A stretch of DNA of 64,000 bases from an uncultured SAR116 cluster alpha proteobacterium (lineage in GTDB: Bacteria; Pseudomonadota; Alphaproteobacteria; Puniceispirillales; Marisalimonadaceae): assembly GCA_902619805.1 (NCBI GenBank), contig CACNGC010000001.1, positions 1 to 64,000 of the forward strand. Direction: 5' to 3'. The notes below the pieces were generated by a model. It had not been told where the DNA came from. It did not search any database and saw only the letters and a program-made list of their open reading frames with translations. A program made the translations under genes and the position numbers. Every line of letters begins with the position of its first letter. Within the stretch, counting starts at the first letter, position 1. Below, one piece after another: positions 34,900 through 44,357 of this stretch.

Positions 34900-36170
34900 A
34901 GTTCTAAGAAGGCTTTTGCATAATTTAAAAGCTGATCGTCTTCCCCAAACCTGACAACAAGTTGGCATCCAATTGGTAATTCTTGTTTACCCTTAAATAG
35001 GGGCAGGGTAATACATGGATTTCCGTTTAGAGACCAAGTTGTATTAAATATCGGTGATCCTGTATATTCTAATCCTTTTAATGCTTCGCCAGGTGCACTA
35101 GGAGTAATTATTAAATCAGTCTCGTCAAATACAACGTCTATTTGATTTTTTAAAATTGACAAGTCTTTTAAAGCTAACTGGTAATTTTTATTACTCACTT
35201 GATATCCATCATTAAGCCTGCCGTTCCTTAATTGGTCACTTAATTGGTCATAATAATTGAATCTTTCGTGAGATATTGATCTTTTAAATTCATATCCACT
35301 TATATCTAAATGAAGTGCATCAGATTTTGAAATAAGGTTATCAATTTCTAAATCAATTACATTTAATTTATCTGAACGAAGTAAATTAAGAAAATGCTCA
35401 AAAGCTTCCTTTGTAGAATCATCAGTTTTATCCCAGTGTGGTGTTCTAACAAATCCAATTTTAATTTTGCTTAAACCTACTTTTTGTAATGATACTAAGT
35501 CTTCTTCGAGAAGGATTGATCGAAAAAGTGCAATATCTTCTACTGACCTTGACATCAATCCTAAAGTATCGATTGATGGAGAATTTGGTAGAATGCCTGA
35601 TTTATCAAAATCACCATAAGATGGTTTATACCCAATAACTCCACAGTAAGCAGCAGGTCTTATTACCGACCCAGTAGTTTGTGTACCAAAACAAACAGGT
35701 GCCATCATAGATGCTACAGCTGCAGCCGATCCAGAACTTGAGCCTCCAGGTGTGAAATCTTTATTATGTGGGTTTGTTGTTAATCCAGGAGCTCTATGTC
35801 CTAGTTCAGTAGATACAGTTTTGCCAATAAAAATACATCCTGATTGTTTTGCAACAGCTACCGAAGCAGCGTCTCTCATAGGAACATTATTTTGATAAAA
35901 ATTAGTTCCAAATCCAGTGGGTGTATTACTCGCATCAATTATATCTTTAATTCCGAATGGAATTCCAAGTTGTGATTTATCATTTTCATTATCTAACTGC
36001 TTAGCTTTTTTAAGAGCTTTATCTTCATCCAAGTATATCCAAGCTTTTACAAGATCTTCTTTTTCATGAATTCTTTCGAAACAACTTTGCACCCACTCAT
36101 ACCTTGATAACTTATTATTACTAATTAGTTTAATTGCATCAGTTGCAGTTAATTCAAAAGGATTTGTCAT
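34896..36170 (-). CDS. Amidase-signature family hydrolase
   Basis: A 424-residue amidase. The Ser-Ser-Lys triad is visible: Lys75 in 'PFGIKD', the cis-Ser in 'PGGSSSGSAA' (144-146) and the nucleophile Ser168 in 'TQTTGSVIRPA'. It hydrolyses an amide to acid plus ammonia; the substrate is unknown, and it is not GatA because gatB and gatC are absent. It is on the opposite strand to the flanking TRAP and PrpD genes. Confidence 0.88.
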   Translation of the reverse strand: MTNPFELTATDAIKLISNNKLSRYEWVQSCFERIHEKEDLVKAWIYLDEDKALKKAKQLDNENDKSQLGIPFGIKDIIDASNTPTGFGTNFYQNNVPMRDAASVAVAKQSGCIFIGKTVSTELGHRAPGLTTNPHNKDFTPGGSSSGSAAAVASMMAPVCFGTQTTGSVIRPAAYCGVIGYKPSYGDFDKSGILPNSPSIDTLGLMSRSVEDIALFRSILLEEDLVSLQKVGLSKIKIGFVRTPHWDKTDDSTKEAFEHFLNLLRSDKLNVIDLEIDNLISKSDALHLDISGYEFKRSISHERFNYYDQLSDQLRNGRLNDGYQVSNKNYQLALKDLSILKNQIDVVFDETDLIITPSAPGEALKGLEYTGSPIFNTTWSLNGNPCITLPLFKGKQELPIGCQLVVRFGEDDQLLNYAKAFLEL

Positions 36171-36276
36171 GGTGTTTTCTCATATGATTTTAATAGCGAT
36201 ATCTTAATGATTATTTTTTAGTTTTGTAAAATGAAATTTTAGTTTAACCTTTTCAATATATTTTGGGGAGAAATAA

Positions 36277-37659
36277 ATGGAAAATATGACCGAAAAGTTC
36301 GCTGAGTTTTGTGCCGAAATTAGATACGAAAATTTATCTCCAGACGTTATAAAAAGAACAAAATTGTTAATTCTTGATACTGTTGGAATAATAATACGAG
36401 CAAGACACGATGCAGAATCAACTGCTAGTTTAGTCGCAGCAATCGATAGATTAGAAATGAGTAATGGAAGTTGCCAAGTTTTCTCAGACAAAAACAGTTA
36501 CTCTCCAAGTGCAGCCGCTCTTCTTAATGGAACTTTAGCTCATTCTCTTGATTTTGATGACACTCATGCAGAAGCCTCTTTACATTCCAGTGCCCCAATA
36601 CTTTCTGCTGCCTTGGCTGCAGCACAAATGAATAAATCATCAGGACAAGAGTTAATTACAGCATGTGTTGCTGGTTATGAAATACAAATTAGACTTGGAT
36701 TAGCTGGAGGCTCATCGGCGCATTATAAAAAAGGATTTCATCCAACCGCCACATGCGGTGTGTTTGGCGCTGTAGCTTCAGCAGGTTACCTTATGGGCTT
36801 AACAAAAGATCAGTTTGTTTCTGCGTTTGGAATAGCCTTAAGTCAATCAGCTGGATCTATGCAATTTTTAACAGATGGTTCTTGGACAAAAAGATCGCAT
36901 GTAGGACAAGCAGCTCAGAATGGTCTAAATTGTGCGACAATGGCAGCGGAAGGTTTCAAAGGTCCTTCTCAAGCTTTTGAAGGTCAGTGGGGTTATTTAC
37001 ATGCATATGCTTCAGGAGGAGATTTAAATAAAGCATTGGATGGTTTAGGAAGTAAATTTGAAACACTAAACTTAGGAGTAAAACCTTATCCTTCTTGTAG
37101 ATATAGTCATGCCGCGATTGATGGTATAATAGATCTAAAAAAAGAGTTGGATTTTTCCATTGATGATTTAGATGATATTGATATCGGTCTGTCCGAAACA
37201 GCATTGAATATAATTGGTTATCCATTAGAGGATAAACAAAATCCAAAAAGTATTGTTGATGGACAATTTTCAATGCCTTTTTGTGCAGCCGTTGCGGTCA
37301 AAAGTGGTGGATTAAAGTGGGACGATTATAAAGATCATTTAAATAATAATGAAACACTCGCATTATGTAACAAAGTTAAAGTAACCCCAGACAAAGATGC
37401 TGAGAACTGTTGTCCAGAATTTATGAGTGCAAAGGTAAAAATGGTGGTAAAAGGAAAGACTTATGAAAAGTTTGTAAAGATTCCAAAAGGAGAACCAGAA
37501 AACTTTATGAAAGACGAAGAATTTATATCAAAGTTTAAAGGTTTAACAGAACCATATTTATCAAATGATAGAGTTAACCAGTTGACAGATTTAATGCTTA
37601 AAATTGATCAAGCAAATAATGTCAATTCAATATTTGAGTATAGTCAGATAGATCTATAA
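36277..37659 (+). CDS. MmgE/PrpD family protein
   Basis: A 460-residue MmgE/PrpD protein. 'NGTLAHSLDFDDTHAEASLH' is the active-site segment and 'KGFHPTATCGVFGAVASAGY' and 'KPYPSCRYSHAAIDGI' follow. TTGGGGAG supports the start. It is divergent from the amidase and 23 bases before an acyl-CoA dehydrogenase gene, forming a two-gene unit. Its exact dehydratase, decarboxylase or epimerase role is unknown. It is one of three family members in this window. Confidence 0.86.
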   Translation: MENMTEKFAEFCAEIRYENLSPDVIKRTKLLILDTVGIIIRARHDAESTASLVAAIDRLEMSNGSCQVFSDKNSYSPSAAALLNGTLAHSLDFDDTHAEASLHSSAPILSAALAAAQMNKSSGQELITACVAGYEIQIRLGLAGGSSAHYKKGFHPTATCGVFGAVASAGYLMGLTKDQFVSAFGIALSQSAGSMQFLTDGSWTKRSHVGQAAQNGLNCATMAAEGFKGPSQAFEGQWGYLHAYASGGDLNKALDGLGSKFETLNLGVKPYPSCRYSHAAIDGIIDLKKELDFSIDDLDDIDIGLSETALNIIGYPLEDKQNPKSIVDGQFSMPFCAAVAVKSGGLKWDDYKDHLNNNETLALCNKVKVTPDKDAENCCPEFMSAKVKMVVKGKTYEKFVKIPKGEPENFMKDEEFISKFKGLTEPYLSNDRVNQLTDLMLKIDQANNVNSIFEYSQIDL

Positions 37660-37681
37660 TCATTAATTTTAGGAGATTTTA

Positions 37682-38854
37682 ATGAATGAACATAAAATAA
37701 TAGAAGTTGAAAATGAAAAATCAGATTCTGAAGATAATTTAATAATAGAATCTGTAAATAAATTCTTAGAAAAAGACGTTAAGCCTTATGTGAAAGAATT
37801 TGAGTCACAAGATAAATATCCACAAGATATTGCTGATAAAATGGCAGATTTAGGTCTCTTTGGTGCTACAATTTCTCCTGAGTATGGTGGTTTAGGTTTG
37901 TCAGCAGTTACTTACTCAAAAATAGTAGAAAATGTGTCTGCTGTATGGATGTCAGTTTCTGGTATCTTTAATTCTCATCTTATAATGTGTGCTGCTGTAG
38001 AAAGATTTGGCACTGAAGAGATGAAGAGATATTATCTTCCTAAGTTTGCAACTGGAGAGATAAGAGGTGGTATAGCACTGACGGAACCAGATTGTGGTAC
38101 TGACCTTCAATCAATAAAAACCAAAGCAAAAAAAATTGGGAATGAATATATTATTGATGGTACAAAAACATGGATTACAAATTCAGTTCAAGGAACTATT
38201 TTAGCTGTTTTAGTAAAAACTGACCCAGATATAACACCAGCTCATAAAGGTATGAGTTTAATTCTTGTTGAAAAGAAAGATGGATTTGTATCAAGAAAAC
38301 TCAAAAAATTGGGTTACAGGGGAATTGATACAGGAGAAGTTCAGCTTGAAAATGTAAAAGTACCTATTTCTAACTTGATCGGCGAAACAGAAGGTAAAGG
38401 TCTTAAACAAATTTTGGCCGGCCTTGAATTAGGAAGAATTAATGTAGCTGCACGTGGCGTCGGTGTGGCAAGGGCCTCTCTCGAAGATTCAATAGAATAT
38501 GCAAAAATAAGGAAGACATTTGGAAAACCAATTAGTGAACACCAAGCAATTCAAATTAAATTAGCCGAGATGGCAACGAAACTTGAAGCTTCCAGATTAT
38601 TAACTGAACAAGCTGCAAAGGCATATGATTCTGGTAATAGATCAGATTTACAAGCTGGAATGGCAAAGCTTTTTGCTACTGAAACAGCTTTGTTTAACTC
38701 AACAGAAGCAATGAGAATTCATGGTGGATTTGGGTATTCACCGGAGTATAACATTGAGAGATATTATAGGGATGCTCCTTTGTTGGCTATTGGTGAGGGA
38801 ACTAATGAGCTTCAAAAATTAATAATTGCTAAGCAACTTGTTTCAGACGATTAA
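37682..38854 (+). CDS. Acyl-CoA dehydrogenase
   Basis: A 390-residue FAD-dependent acyl-CoA dehydrogenase. 'GGIALTEPDCGTDLQSIKT' binds FAD, 'WITNSVQGT' follows, 'RKTFGKPISEHQAIQIKLAE' is the C-terminal domain signature, and the catalytic Glu is in 'LLAIGEGTNELQK'. TAGGAG supports the start. Neighbours suggest a dicarboxyl- or branched-chain acyl-CoA substrate, such as a methylsuccinyl- or glutaryl-type thioester, but this is inference. Confidence 0.9.
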   Translation: MNEHKIIEVENEKSDSEDNLIIESVNKFLEKDVKPYVKEFESQDKYPQDIADKMADLGLFGATISPEYGGLGLSAVTYSKIVENVSAVWMSVSGIFNSHLIMCAAVERFGTEEMKRYYLPKFATGEIRGGIALTEPDCGTDLQSIKTKAKKIGNEYIIDGTKTWITNSVQGTILAVLVKTDPDITPAHKGMSLILVEKKDGFVSRKLKKLGYRGIDTGEVQLENVKVPISNLIGETEGKGLKQILAGLELGRINVAARGVGVARASLEDSIEYAKIRKTFGKPISEHQAIQIKLAEMATKLEASRLLTEQAAKAYDSGNRSDLQAGMAKLFATETALFNSTEAMRIHGGFGYSPEYNIERYYRDAPLLAIGEGTNELQKLIIAKQLVSDD

Positions 38855-38876
38855 TTTATATTAAACAATATAAATT
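38853..38876. terminator. Candidate bidirectional hairpin between convergent genes
   Basis: A perfect 10-bp A/T-only stem (38853-38862 with 38867-38876) with a 4-base loop overlaps the end of the azlD gene and the stop of the acyl-CoA dehydrogenase gene. The stem is weak in energy because it has no G-C pairs. Confidence 0.3.
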
Positions 38877-39208
38877 GCAAAACTGAACGAGACAACACCA
38901 GCAGCAAGTCCAACTATAGGCTTTTTTGAAAATAGTAAGAAAATTACTACTCCAATTAAAAAAGGAATTATTCTTTCTATTAATTGAGTCTCAGCTAATG
39001 CACCCGTTGGAAATATAATAATGCGTGTCATCAAGGCAGTTGTCATTGCAAACGCTATTGCATTAATCCATTTCGCAAAAAAACTATCCTTTTCTACTTT
39101 GCTTGATAAAACTACTCCTAAAAATCTCCAAACAAAAATTCCTGAACTAGCGACTAAAAGCATTAACCATGGCATTAACTCAGGGATAATTAATGAATTT
39201 TCATACAT
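38861..39208 (-). CDS. azlD: AzlD-family branched-chain amino acid transport protein
   Basis: A 115-residue protein with four hydrophobic helices. The 'GALAETQLIERIIPFLIGVV' and 'KKPIVGLAAGVVSFSF' segments resemble AzlD, the small partner of AzlC in branched-chain amino acid export. It overlaps azlC by eight bases, so it is translationally coupled to it. Confidence 0.8.
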   Translation of the reverse strand: MYENSLIIPELMPWLMLLVASSGIFVWRFLGVVLSSKVEKDSFFAKWINAIAFAMTTALMTRIIIFPTGALAETQLIERIIPFLIGVVIFLLFSKKPIVGLAAGVVSFSFAIYIV

Positions 39209-39917
39209 TTATTTTATCCTTATTAAAATAATAACTAATCATCAATCCTGTTGAACCACCAATTAATCCAGCAATTATCAAACTCCAATCACCAATATAG
39301 GGATATAAAATAGGACCAATTATTCCACCGGTGAAAACGGCTAATCTATAGTGAATCTCAACAGCTCTTAGCATTAATATAGTTAAATATAAAGGCATGA
39401 TGAAAACAGGAATAGATACAACATCGCTTGGCAAAAAATCGTATAATTTATAACCAATCACTGTAGCTGACGATGTAAATATAACTAGAGCTAAACTGAG
39501 ACCTTGAAAAAATTTGAATAAATCTTTTTCATCTATTTCACTGTTTACTTTAGTCAATTCTGCCCAGCCAGTAGGGCTAATTAGGTGTGCCCAAAATAGT
39601 TTTTTAATAAGTGAAAATTTATGTTGATTAATATTCATCAACGTTAACCCAGATAGAACTAAAAAAAATTGTCTCATATTTGCTAATAATACAGTGGTAA
39701 ATAATAAGAACATTGGAGTACCAACTGAAAAAAGAGAAACAAAGATCACCATTCCTGGCATACTCCACAAGATTAATAGTGACCCAAGACAAAGATATAG
39801 ATCAAGTCCTGCCTCTCCAGCAAAAACACCAAAGCCAAACATAGCAGCACTCATACCTATTCCAGGAAAGCCAAAACCTGTAAGAATTCCTTTTTTTAAA
39901 GCGTTATTTTTTTCCAT
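39201..39917 (-). CDS. azlC: AzlC-family branched-chain amino acid exporter
   Basis: A 238-residue inner-membrane protein. 'FPGIGMSAAMFGFGVFAGEA' matches the conserved N-terminal block of AzlC, and 'TVLLANMRQFFLVLSGLTLM' the second block. It usually exports branched-chain amino acids together with AzlD. It begins 20 bases after the RidA gene on the same strand; RidA clears reactive enamines made in amino acid metabolism, so a shared role is plausible. Confidence 0.83.
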   Translation of the reverse strand: MEKNNALKKGILTGFGFPGIGMSAAMFGFGVFAGEAGLDLYLCLGSLLILWSMPGMVIFVSLFSVGTPMFLLFTTVLLANMRQFFLVLSGLTLMNINQHKFSLIKKLFWAHLISPTGWAELTKVNSEIDEKDLFKFFQGLSLALVIFTSSATVIGYKLYDFLPSDVVSIPVFIMPLYLTILMLRAVEIHYRLAVFTGGIIGPILYPYIGDWSLIIAGLIGGSTGLMISYYFNKDKINV

Positions 39918-39937
39918 TATAAAATTATTTTTCTAAT

Positions 39938-40324
39938 TTATATTTTTGCGATAAGGTCTATTTCTACTGATGCTCCAACTGCTAGACCTGTAACACCAAT
40001 ACATGTTCGAGCTGGAAGTTTATCTTCTTTGAAATAAAATTTATATATTTTATTAACTTTATCGAAATCTTGAAAATTTACTAAGTATACTCTTACAAAA
40101 GTTACTCTCTCTAGAGAAGAATCGCAATTATCCAAAACATTAATTAGATTTTTCATTACTTGATGGGTTTGTTCTTCTACATCATTACTTACTAGTACAT
40201 CTGGATTTTCTGGTAATGTTGGCATCTGTCCAGTAATAAAAATAAATTCTCCTGCTTTAACAGCGTGACTAAAAGGACCAACTCTTTCAGGTCCATTTGC
40301 AAATACTAAATGTTCAATATCCAA
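39938..40324 (-). CDS. RidA (YjgF/YER057c/UK114) family protein
   Basis: A 128-residue Rid-family deaminase-like protein. 'GPFSHAVKAGEFIFITGQMP' and 'KLPARTCIGVTGLAVGASVE' are the family blocks, the second with the Arg that contacts the imine carboxylate. The start is TTG at 40324, with GGAG before it on the minus strand. It hydrolyses reactive imines or enamines, or performs a related deamination. It heads the azlCD operon. Confidence 0.87.
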   Translation of the reverse strand: MDIEHLVFANGPERVGPFSHAVKAGEFIFITGQMPTLPENPDVLVSNDVEEQTHQVMKNLINVLDNCDSSLERVTFVRVYLVNFQDFDKVNKIYKFYFKEDKLPARTCIGVTGLAVGASVEIDLIAKI

Positions 40325-40401
40325 TCGATTACTCCAATAAAGATTAATGTTGTCAAAAAGGTTAATTCAAATAAACTTTGCATTAACAGGGGGAATTTTC
40401 A

Positions 40402-41163
40402 ATGAGATTTACAAACAAAACTGTGTTTATTACTGGAGCTGCAGGTGGCATTGGTCGTCAAACTGGACTTAGTTTTGCTAGAGAGGGTGCTAATGTAGCC
40501 GTTTCAGATTTAGATTTTGATATGGCAAGTAGAGTAGCTAAAGAAATAAAATCTGCTGGTGGTAAAGCTGAACCGTTTAAATTAGATGTAACAAATCAAA
40601 ACGAGACTATTGAAAACATGAAAAATGCATATGAACATTTTGGAAGCTTAGATATTGCTTTTTGTAATGCTGGAATAAGGGAGATTGTGTCTCCGTTAGA
40701 ATTGTCTATTGACGAATGGAGAAAGGTTATTGATATAAATGTTACTGGGGTTTTTATAACTGCACAAACATTTGCTAAGCACTGCATCGACAAAAAAATA
40801 AAGGGTAATATAGTAATTACTTCTTCGACTTTAAGTGTAACAGCAGCACCTAATAGGTGTGCTTACACTGCCTCAAAACACGCTACTGCTGGAATATCTA
40901 AGCAATTAGCTATAGATCTAGCAAAGTATGACATAAGAGTAAATGCTGTCGGGCCAGGAGTTATTAGAACACCATTAACAGAAAGATATTTTCAAGATGA
41001 AAAAGCTTCTCAAAAAGTAAAGAACTTGCACGCAATGAAACGTTGGGGAGAACCTAATGAGATTTCTAGTGCAGTTTTATATCTTGCAAGTGATGAAGCA
41101 AGTTTTTGTACTGGAACAAATTTAATCGTTGATGGTGGATGGACAGCTGGAAAAGATTGGTAG
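40402..41163 (+). CDS. Short-chain dehydrogenase/reductase
   Basis: A 253-residue classical SDR. 'FITGAAGGIGRQTGLSFA' is the TGxxxGxG NAD(P) motif, 'FCNAGI' the NAG motif, Ser in 'VITSSTLSV', and Tyr-x3-Lys in 'YTASKHATAG'. The Asp after the second strand ('SDLDFD') suggests NAD(H) preference. It has GGGGGAA upstream. Its stop abuts the end of the convergent alpha/beta hydrolase gene. Substrate unknown. Confidence 0.9.
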   Translation: MRFTNKTVFITGAAGGIGRQTGLSFAREGANVAVSDLDFDMASRVAKEIKSAGGKAEPFKLDVTNQNETIENMKNAYEHFGSLDIAFCNAGIREIVSPLELSIDEWRKVIDINVTGVFITAQTFAKHCIDKKIKGNIVITSSTLSVTAAPNRCAYTASKHATAGISKQLAIDLAKYDIRVNAVGPGVIRTPLTERYFQDEKASQKVKNLHAMKRWGEPNEISSAVLYLASDEASFCTGTNLIVDGGWTAGKDW

Positions 41164-42003
41164 TTAACTAATTTTATTTAAGACTGGATGTAGATATTTT
41201 AAAAACTCTTTTGGATTTTCACTCATTGGAAAATGACCTACATTTTTCATTTTGGTCATTTCTATACCTATAGTGTTTGCAAGAGATTTTGTTTCCTCTG
41301 GTGTTGCTGAGTAATCATATTCACCAGTTAATAAATAAATTGGACATTTTGAATTGTCAATTTTTTTTATTTCATTGCCGATATTTCCATCAAATTTATA
41401 AAAAAATAAGTCGCCTTTAAAAATTCCAGGTCCACCCTGCATGTAATGCCACATTGTCTCAAACTTATGACTTTCAGGACTTGTTGGTGCCATTAAGCCA
41501 TAGGCAATACCTCCGCAGACTTCCCCTCCATGTACATCTTGTCGATGTAACCAACTAATGTCGTAGTAAGGATCTAGATGACCAGCACTTTGTAGCCCTA
41601 TTAAAGCTCTAAATTTCTCTGGAAAATTTATTGCTAAATGAAGAATAATTCTTCCTCCTATAGAACAACCCATTACAACTGGTTTTATTAATTCAAGACC
41701 ATCTATAAAACTCATAATTTGGGAAATATAAAAATCAGTAGATAATTTATAATTTTGAATTTTTGCATTTTCGGGTGGTGATGATTTCCCATGCCATGGC
41801 ATATCAAATACAATTACCCTAAATCTTTCTAGGATTTTTTTATCATTTAAAAGAGCTCTATATTGTCTTCCATCGGACCCTGCTGTATGTAAGCATAATA
41901 GAGGAACACCCTGACCTGCTTCTTCCCAGTATATTCTATAGTCAAGACCGTCAATTTTAAATTTCCCATATTGACCAGAAATAGGTTCTTTTTCAATTTT
42001 CAT
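41164..42003 (-). CDS. Alpha/beta hydrolase
   Basis: A 279-residue alpha/beta-hydrolase-fold enzyme. 'PLLCLHTAGSDGRQYRALL' forms the oxyanion hole, the nucleophile Ser is in 'GCSIGG', the acid is in 'TGEYDYSA' and the His in 'NVGHFPMSENP'. GAGGGA precedes the ATG. It overlaps the SCP2-like small gene by 11 bases. Members include 3-oxoadipate enol-lactonase (PcaD) and many esterases; without a pca neighbour the substrate stays open. Confidence 0.87.
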   Translation of the reverse strand: MKIEKEPISGQYGKFKIDGLDYRIYWEEAGQGVPLLCLHTAGSDGRQYRALLNDKKILERFRVIVFDMPWHGKSSPPENAKIQNYKLSTDFYISQIMSFIDGLELIKPVVMGCSIGGRIILHLAINFPEKFRALIGLQSAGHLDPYYDISWLHRQDVHGGEVCGGIAYGLMAPTSPESHKFETMWHYMQGGPGIFKGDLFFYKFDGNIGNEIKKIDNSKCPIYLLTGEYDYSATPEETKSLANTIGIEMTKMKNVGHFPMSENPKEFLKYLHPVLNKIS

Positions 42004-42370
42004 TTTTATTTCCCTCTGGTCTCAGGGAGGCTAGAAGTAATTTAAAGTATAGCAAGTGAGACATTAAAGGATAAAGATCTCCTTCAAATTTTAAAACATT
42101 TCTTCGAAGCATTGCTATAATATCGTGTGATCCAGGTTTAGGAGTATGTTGTAAAAACATCAACCACTCATTCTTAGGTGCAGTTAATTTGAAAACAAAA
42201 CTTGGCATTACAAAAGGTCCTTCTTCTACATTTTGTACAATGCCTTTTTCAATATTTATTAAATACTCATTCTCGATGGTACTAATCATAAAAGTTGTAT
42301 TCAGATATTGCGCCATCCTACTAAGAGAGTCTCTTACACTATTCTTTACTAAAAGATTTTCAAACATCAT
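41993..42370 (-). CDS. Small SCP2-like protein coupled to the hydrolase
   Basis: A 125-residue soluble protein. 'VFKLTAPKNEWLMFLQHTPK' and 'GSHDIIAMLRRNVLKFEGDL' resemble the lipid-binding SCP-2/sterol-carrier-like fold, with 'PLMSHLLYFKLLLASLRPEG' as the final helix. This is a tentative fold call. It overlaps the downstream hydrolase by 11 bases. A role as a hydrophobic-substrate carrier for the hydrolase is inference. Two tandem ATGs (42370, 42367) are possible starts. Confidence 0.5.
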   Translation of the reverse strand: MMFENLLVKNSVRDSLSRMAQYLNTTFMISTIENEYLINIEKGIVQNVEEGPFVMPSFVFKLTAPKNEWLMFLQHTPKPGSHDIIAMLRRNVLKFEGDLYPLMSHLLYFKLLLASLRPEGNKNEN

Positions 42371-42462
42371 ATAATTTTATATAAACTTATAAATCCATAA
42401 AGTATAAAATTTTTTAAGTTTATATTAATAATTTTGTTACAAAAATAACAGAAAATTTCCAT

Positions 42463-42666
42463 ATGAAAATATTTTTACTTAAAATTTTTTTGTGGCTAAT
42501 TTTATTACTGGGGATCATAATCTTCTTTACCCCATTACCAGGTGGAATAATCATCATTTCAATCTCAGTTCTTTACCTTGCTAGAAATTCTAGGTTTGCA
42601 AGGAGGTTCATGATAAGATTAAATTTAATAAAATTTGTTAAAAAATTTAAAATTAACAAATTATGA
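42463..42666 (+). CDS. Small PGPGW-like membrane protein
   Basis: A 67-residue protein with one long hydrophobic hairpin (about 5-40) containing 'FFTPLPGG' in the middle, then a basic tail rich in Arg and Lys. This resembles the PGPGW family of short membrane proteins of unknown function. It is 42 bases before the TPP enzyme gene. Confidence 0.5.
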   Translation: MKIFLLKIFLWLILLLGIIIFFTPLPGGIIIISISVLYLARNSRFARRFMIRLNLIKFVKKFKINKL

Positions 42667-42708
42667 TTTTTAAAAATTTAATTATTAAAAGATTTATTGG
42701 AGTTTTAA

Positions 42709-44256
42709 ATGAATGGCGCTGAAAGTTTAGTGGGTACTTTATTACAAGGTAATGTTGACGTCTGTTTTACCAATCCTGGAACATCAGAAATGCATTTCGT
42801 TGCAGCTTTAGATAAATATCAAAATATGAGAAGCATCTTATGTCTTTTTGAAGGATGCGCTACTGGTGCTGCTGATGGTTACTTTAGAATGAAAAGAACA
42901 CCTGCATCAACTTTACTACATTTAGGTCCAGGTTTAGCCAATGGGCTTGCAAATCTGCATAATGCAAAAAAAGCTAATTCAGGAATTGTAAATATAGTAG
43001 GCGAACATGCTCTTGATCATATAAAATTAAATGCTCCGTTAACCTCAGATATCGAAGGAATAGCAGGTCCGGTTTCCCATTGGGTAAAAACAAGTAAATC
43101 CTCAAAATATGTTGCAAAGGATGGTTCTGAGGCTATAAGGCAAGCAAATGTGAAACCTGGCCAAATTGCAACTTTAATTTTACCTGGTGATACTGCATGG
43201 AATGAAGGAAATAAAATTGAGACTACTGAGTTAAAAATGGAATCTAACATTGTTTCTTCTAAATTAGTAGACGAAGCAATCTTAGAACTTGAAAATGCCA
43301 AAAATCCTTTGATACTTGTTGGTGGAAAGGCTTTAGAAGAAAATAACCTTATTAAATTAGCCAAAATAGCCGACAAAATAGGTTGTCCAATAAAAACTGA
43401 TTGGTTTAATGCTCGTTTAGATAAAGGTGCGGGGAGAATTAATTCTGTAAGAATACCATATGTGGTAGATAAAGCGGTTGAAGTTCTAAAAGACTTTGAC
43501 GCCATAATAATAATAGGAGCAAGACGACCAGTTGCTTTTTTTGCATATCCAAATAAGCCTGGAGTTTTAACACAAGATACTACAAAATTTTTCGAATTAG
43601 CTTCTATATCAGATGATATCACTACAGTTGTTGAAGAATTATCAGATAAAATTGGAATAACAAATAATACTCCTAGTATTATCTCAAAATTTGATATTCC
43701 GGATATTCCTAAAGGTCCAATTAACACAATGTCATTAGGAATGGTTTTAGGTGCATTAATCCCAGAAAATGCAATCATAGTTGATGAATCTGTAACTACT
43801 GGAAGAGAATTTTTTTATCAAACTGCAGGATCACATCCTCATACGTGGTTAAATAATTGTGGTGGATCAATAGGATTTGGTATGCCTGTAGCAATTGGAG
43901 CGGCAATATCATCTCCTGATCAAAAAGTTATTTCTTTAGAAGGTGATGGAAGTGCGATGTATACAGTTCAGTCTTTATGGACTATGGCAAGAGAAAATTT
44001 AGATATAGTAGTTCTAATTTTTGCTAACCAAAGTTACAAAATTTTACAAGGTGAATTAACTAATGTAGGAGTTGATAATCCAGGAAAGTCAGCATTGGAA
44101 ATGTTATCTTTAAAAGACCCAGCCTTAAATTGGGTCTCAATATCAAAAGGTATGGGAGTAGATGCTGTTCAAGTTGATAATATTGAAGATTTAGTGAAAT
44201 ATTTTAAACATGGGCTGAGAGAAAAAGGTCCTTTTCTAATCGAAGTTTTGATTTAA
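42709..44256 (+). CDS. Thiamine-diphosphate-dependent enzyme, acetolactate synthase-like
   Basis: A 515-residue TPP enzyme of the acetolactate synthase/benzoylformate decarboxylase group. The N-terminal domain has the catalytic Glu in 'LFEGCATGAADGYFRM', and the C-terminal TPP/Mg motif is 'LEGDGSAMYTVQSLWT' followed by 'NQSYKILQGEL'. It is shorter than true IlvB and has no small subunit nearby, so it is probably a catabolic 2-oxo acid decarboxylase or ligase. GGAG precedes the ATG. Confidence 0.87.
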   Translation: MNGAESLVGTLLQGNVDVCFTNPGTSEMHFVAALDKYQNMRSILCLFEGCATGAADGYFRMKRTPASTLLHLGPGLANGLANLHNAKKANSGIVNIVGEHALDHIKLNAPLTSDIEGIAGPVSHWVKTSKSSKYVAKDGSEAIRQANVKPGQIATLILPGDTAWNEGNKIETTELKMESNIVSSKLVDEAILELENAKNPLILVGGKALEENNLIKLAKIADKIGCPIKTDWFNARLDKGAGRINSVRIPYVVDKAVEVLKDFDAIIIIGARRPVAFFAYPNKPGVLTQDTTKFFELASISDDITTVVEELSDKIGITNNTPSIISKFDIPDIPKGPINTMSLGMVLGALIPENAIIVDESVTTGREFFYQTAGSHPHTWLNNCGGSIGFGMPVAIGAAISSPDQKVISLEGDGSAMYTVQSLWTMARENLDIVVLIFANQSYKILQGELTNVGVDNPGKSALEMLSLKDPALNWVSISKGMGVDAVQVDNIEDLVKYFKHGLREKGPFLIEVLI

Positions 44257-44357
44257 ATAATTTTTAATGTAATAAAATTGAAATAAACATTTTTTATAAA
44301 GTTTAAGTTTTGAGCATTCATTTGTAAAATTGATGAATTTAAGGTAAGTTTTACTAA

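Noticed and set aside
34896-36170. GatA subunit of the amidotransferase
   Set aside because: The Ser-Ser-Lys triad is shared by all amidase-signature enzymes, but gatC and gatB are not adjacent and the sequence lacks GatA-like context; a general amidase is the safer call.
43017-43778. 253-codon open frame on the minus strand
   Set aside because: It is antisense to the well-supported TPP-enzyme gene and gives a protein without recognisable domains; long antisense frames arise by codon bias.
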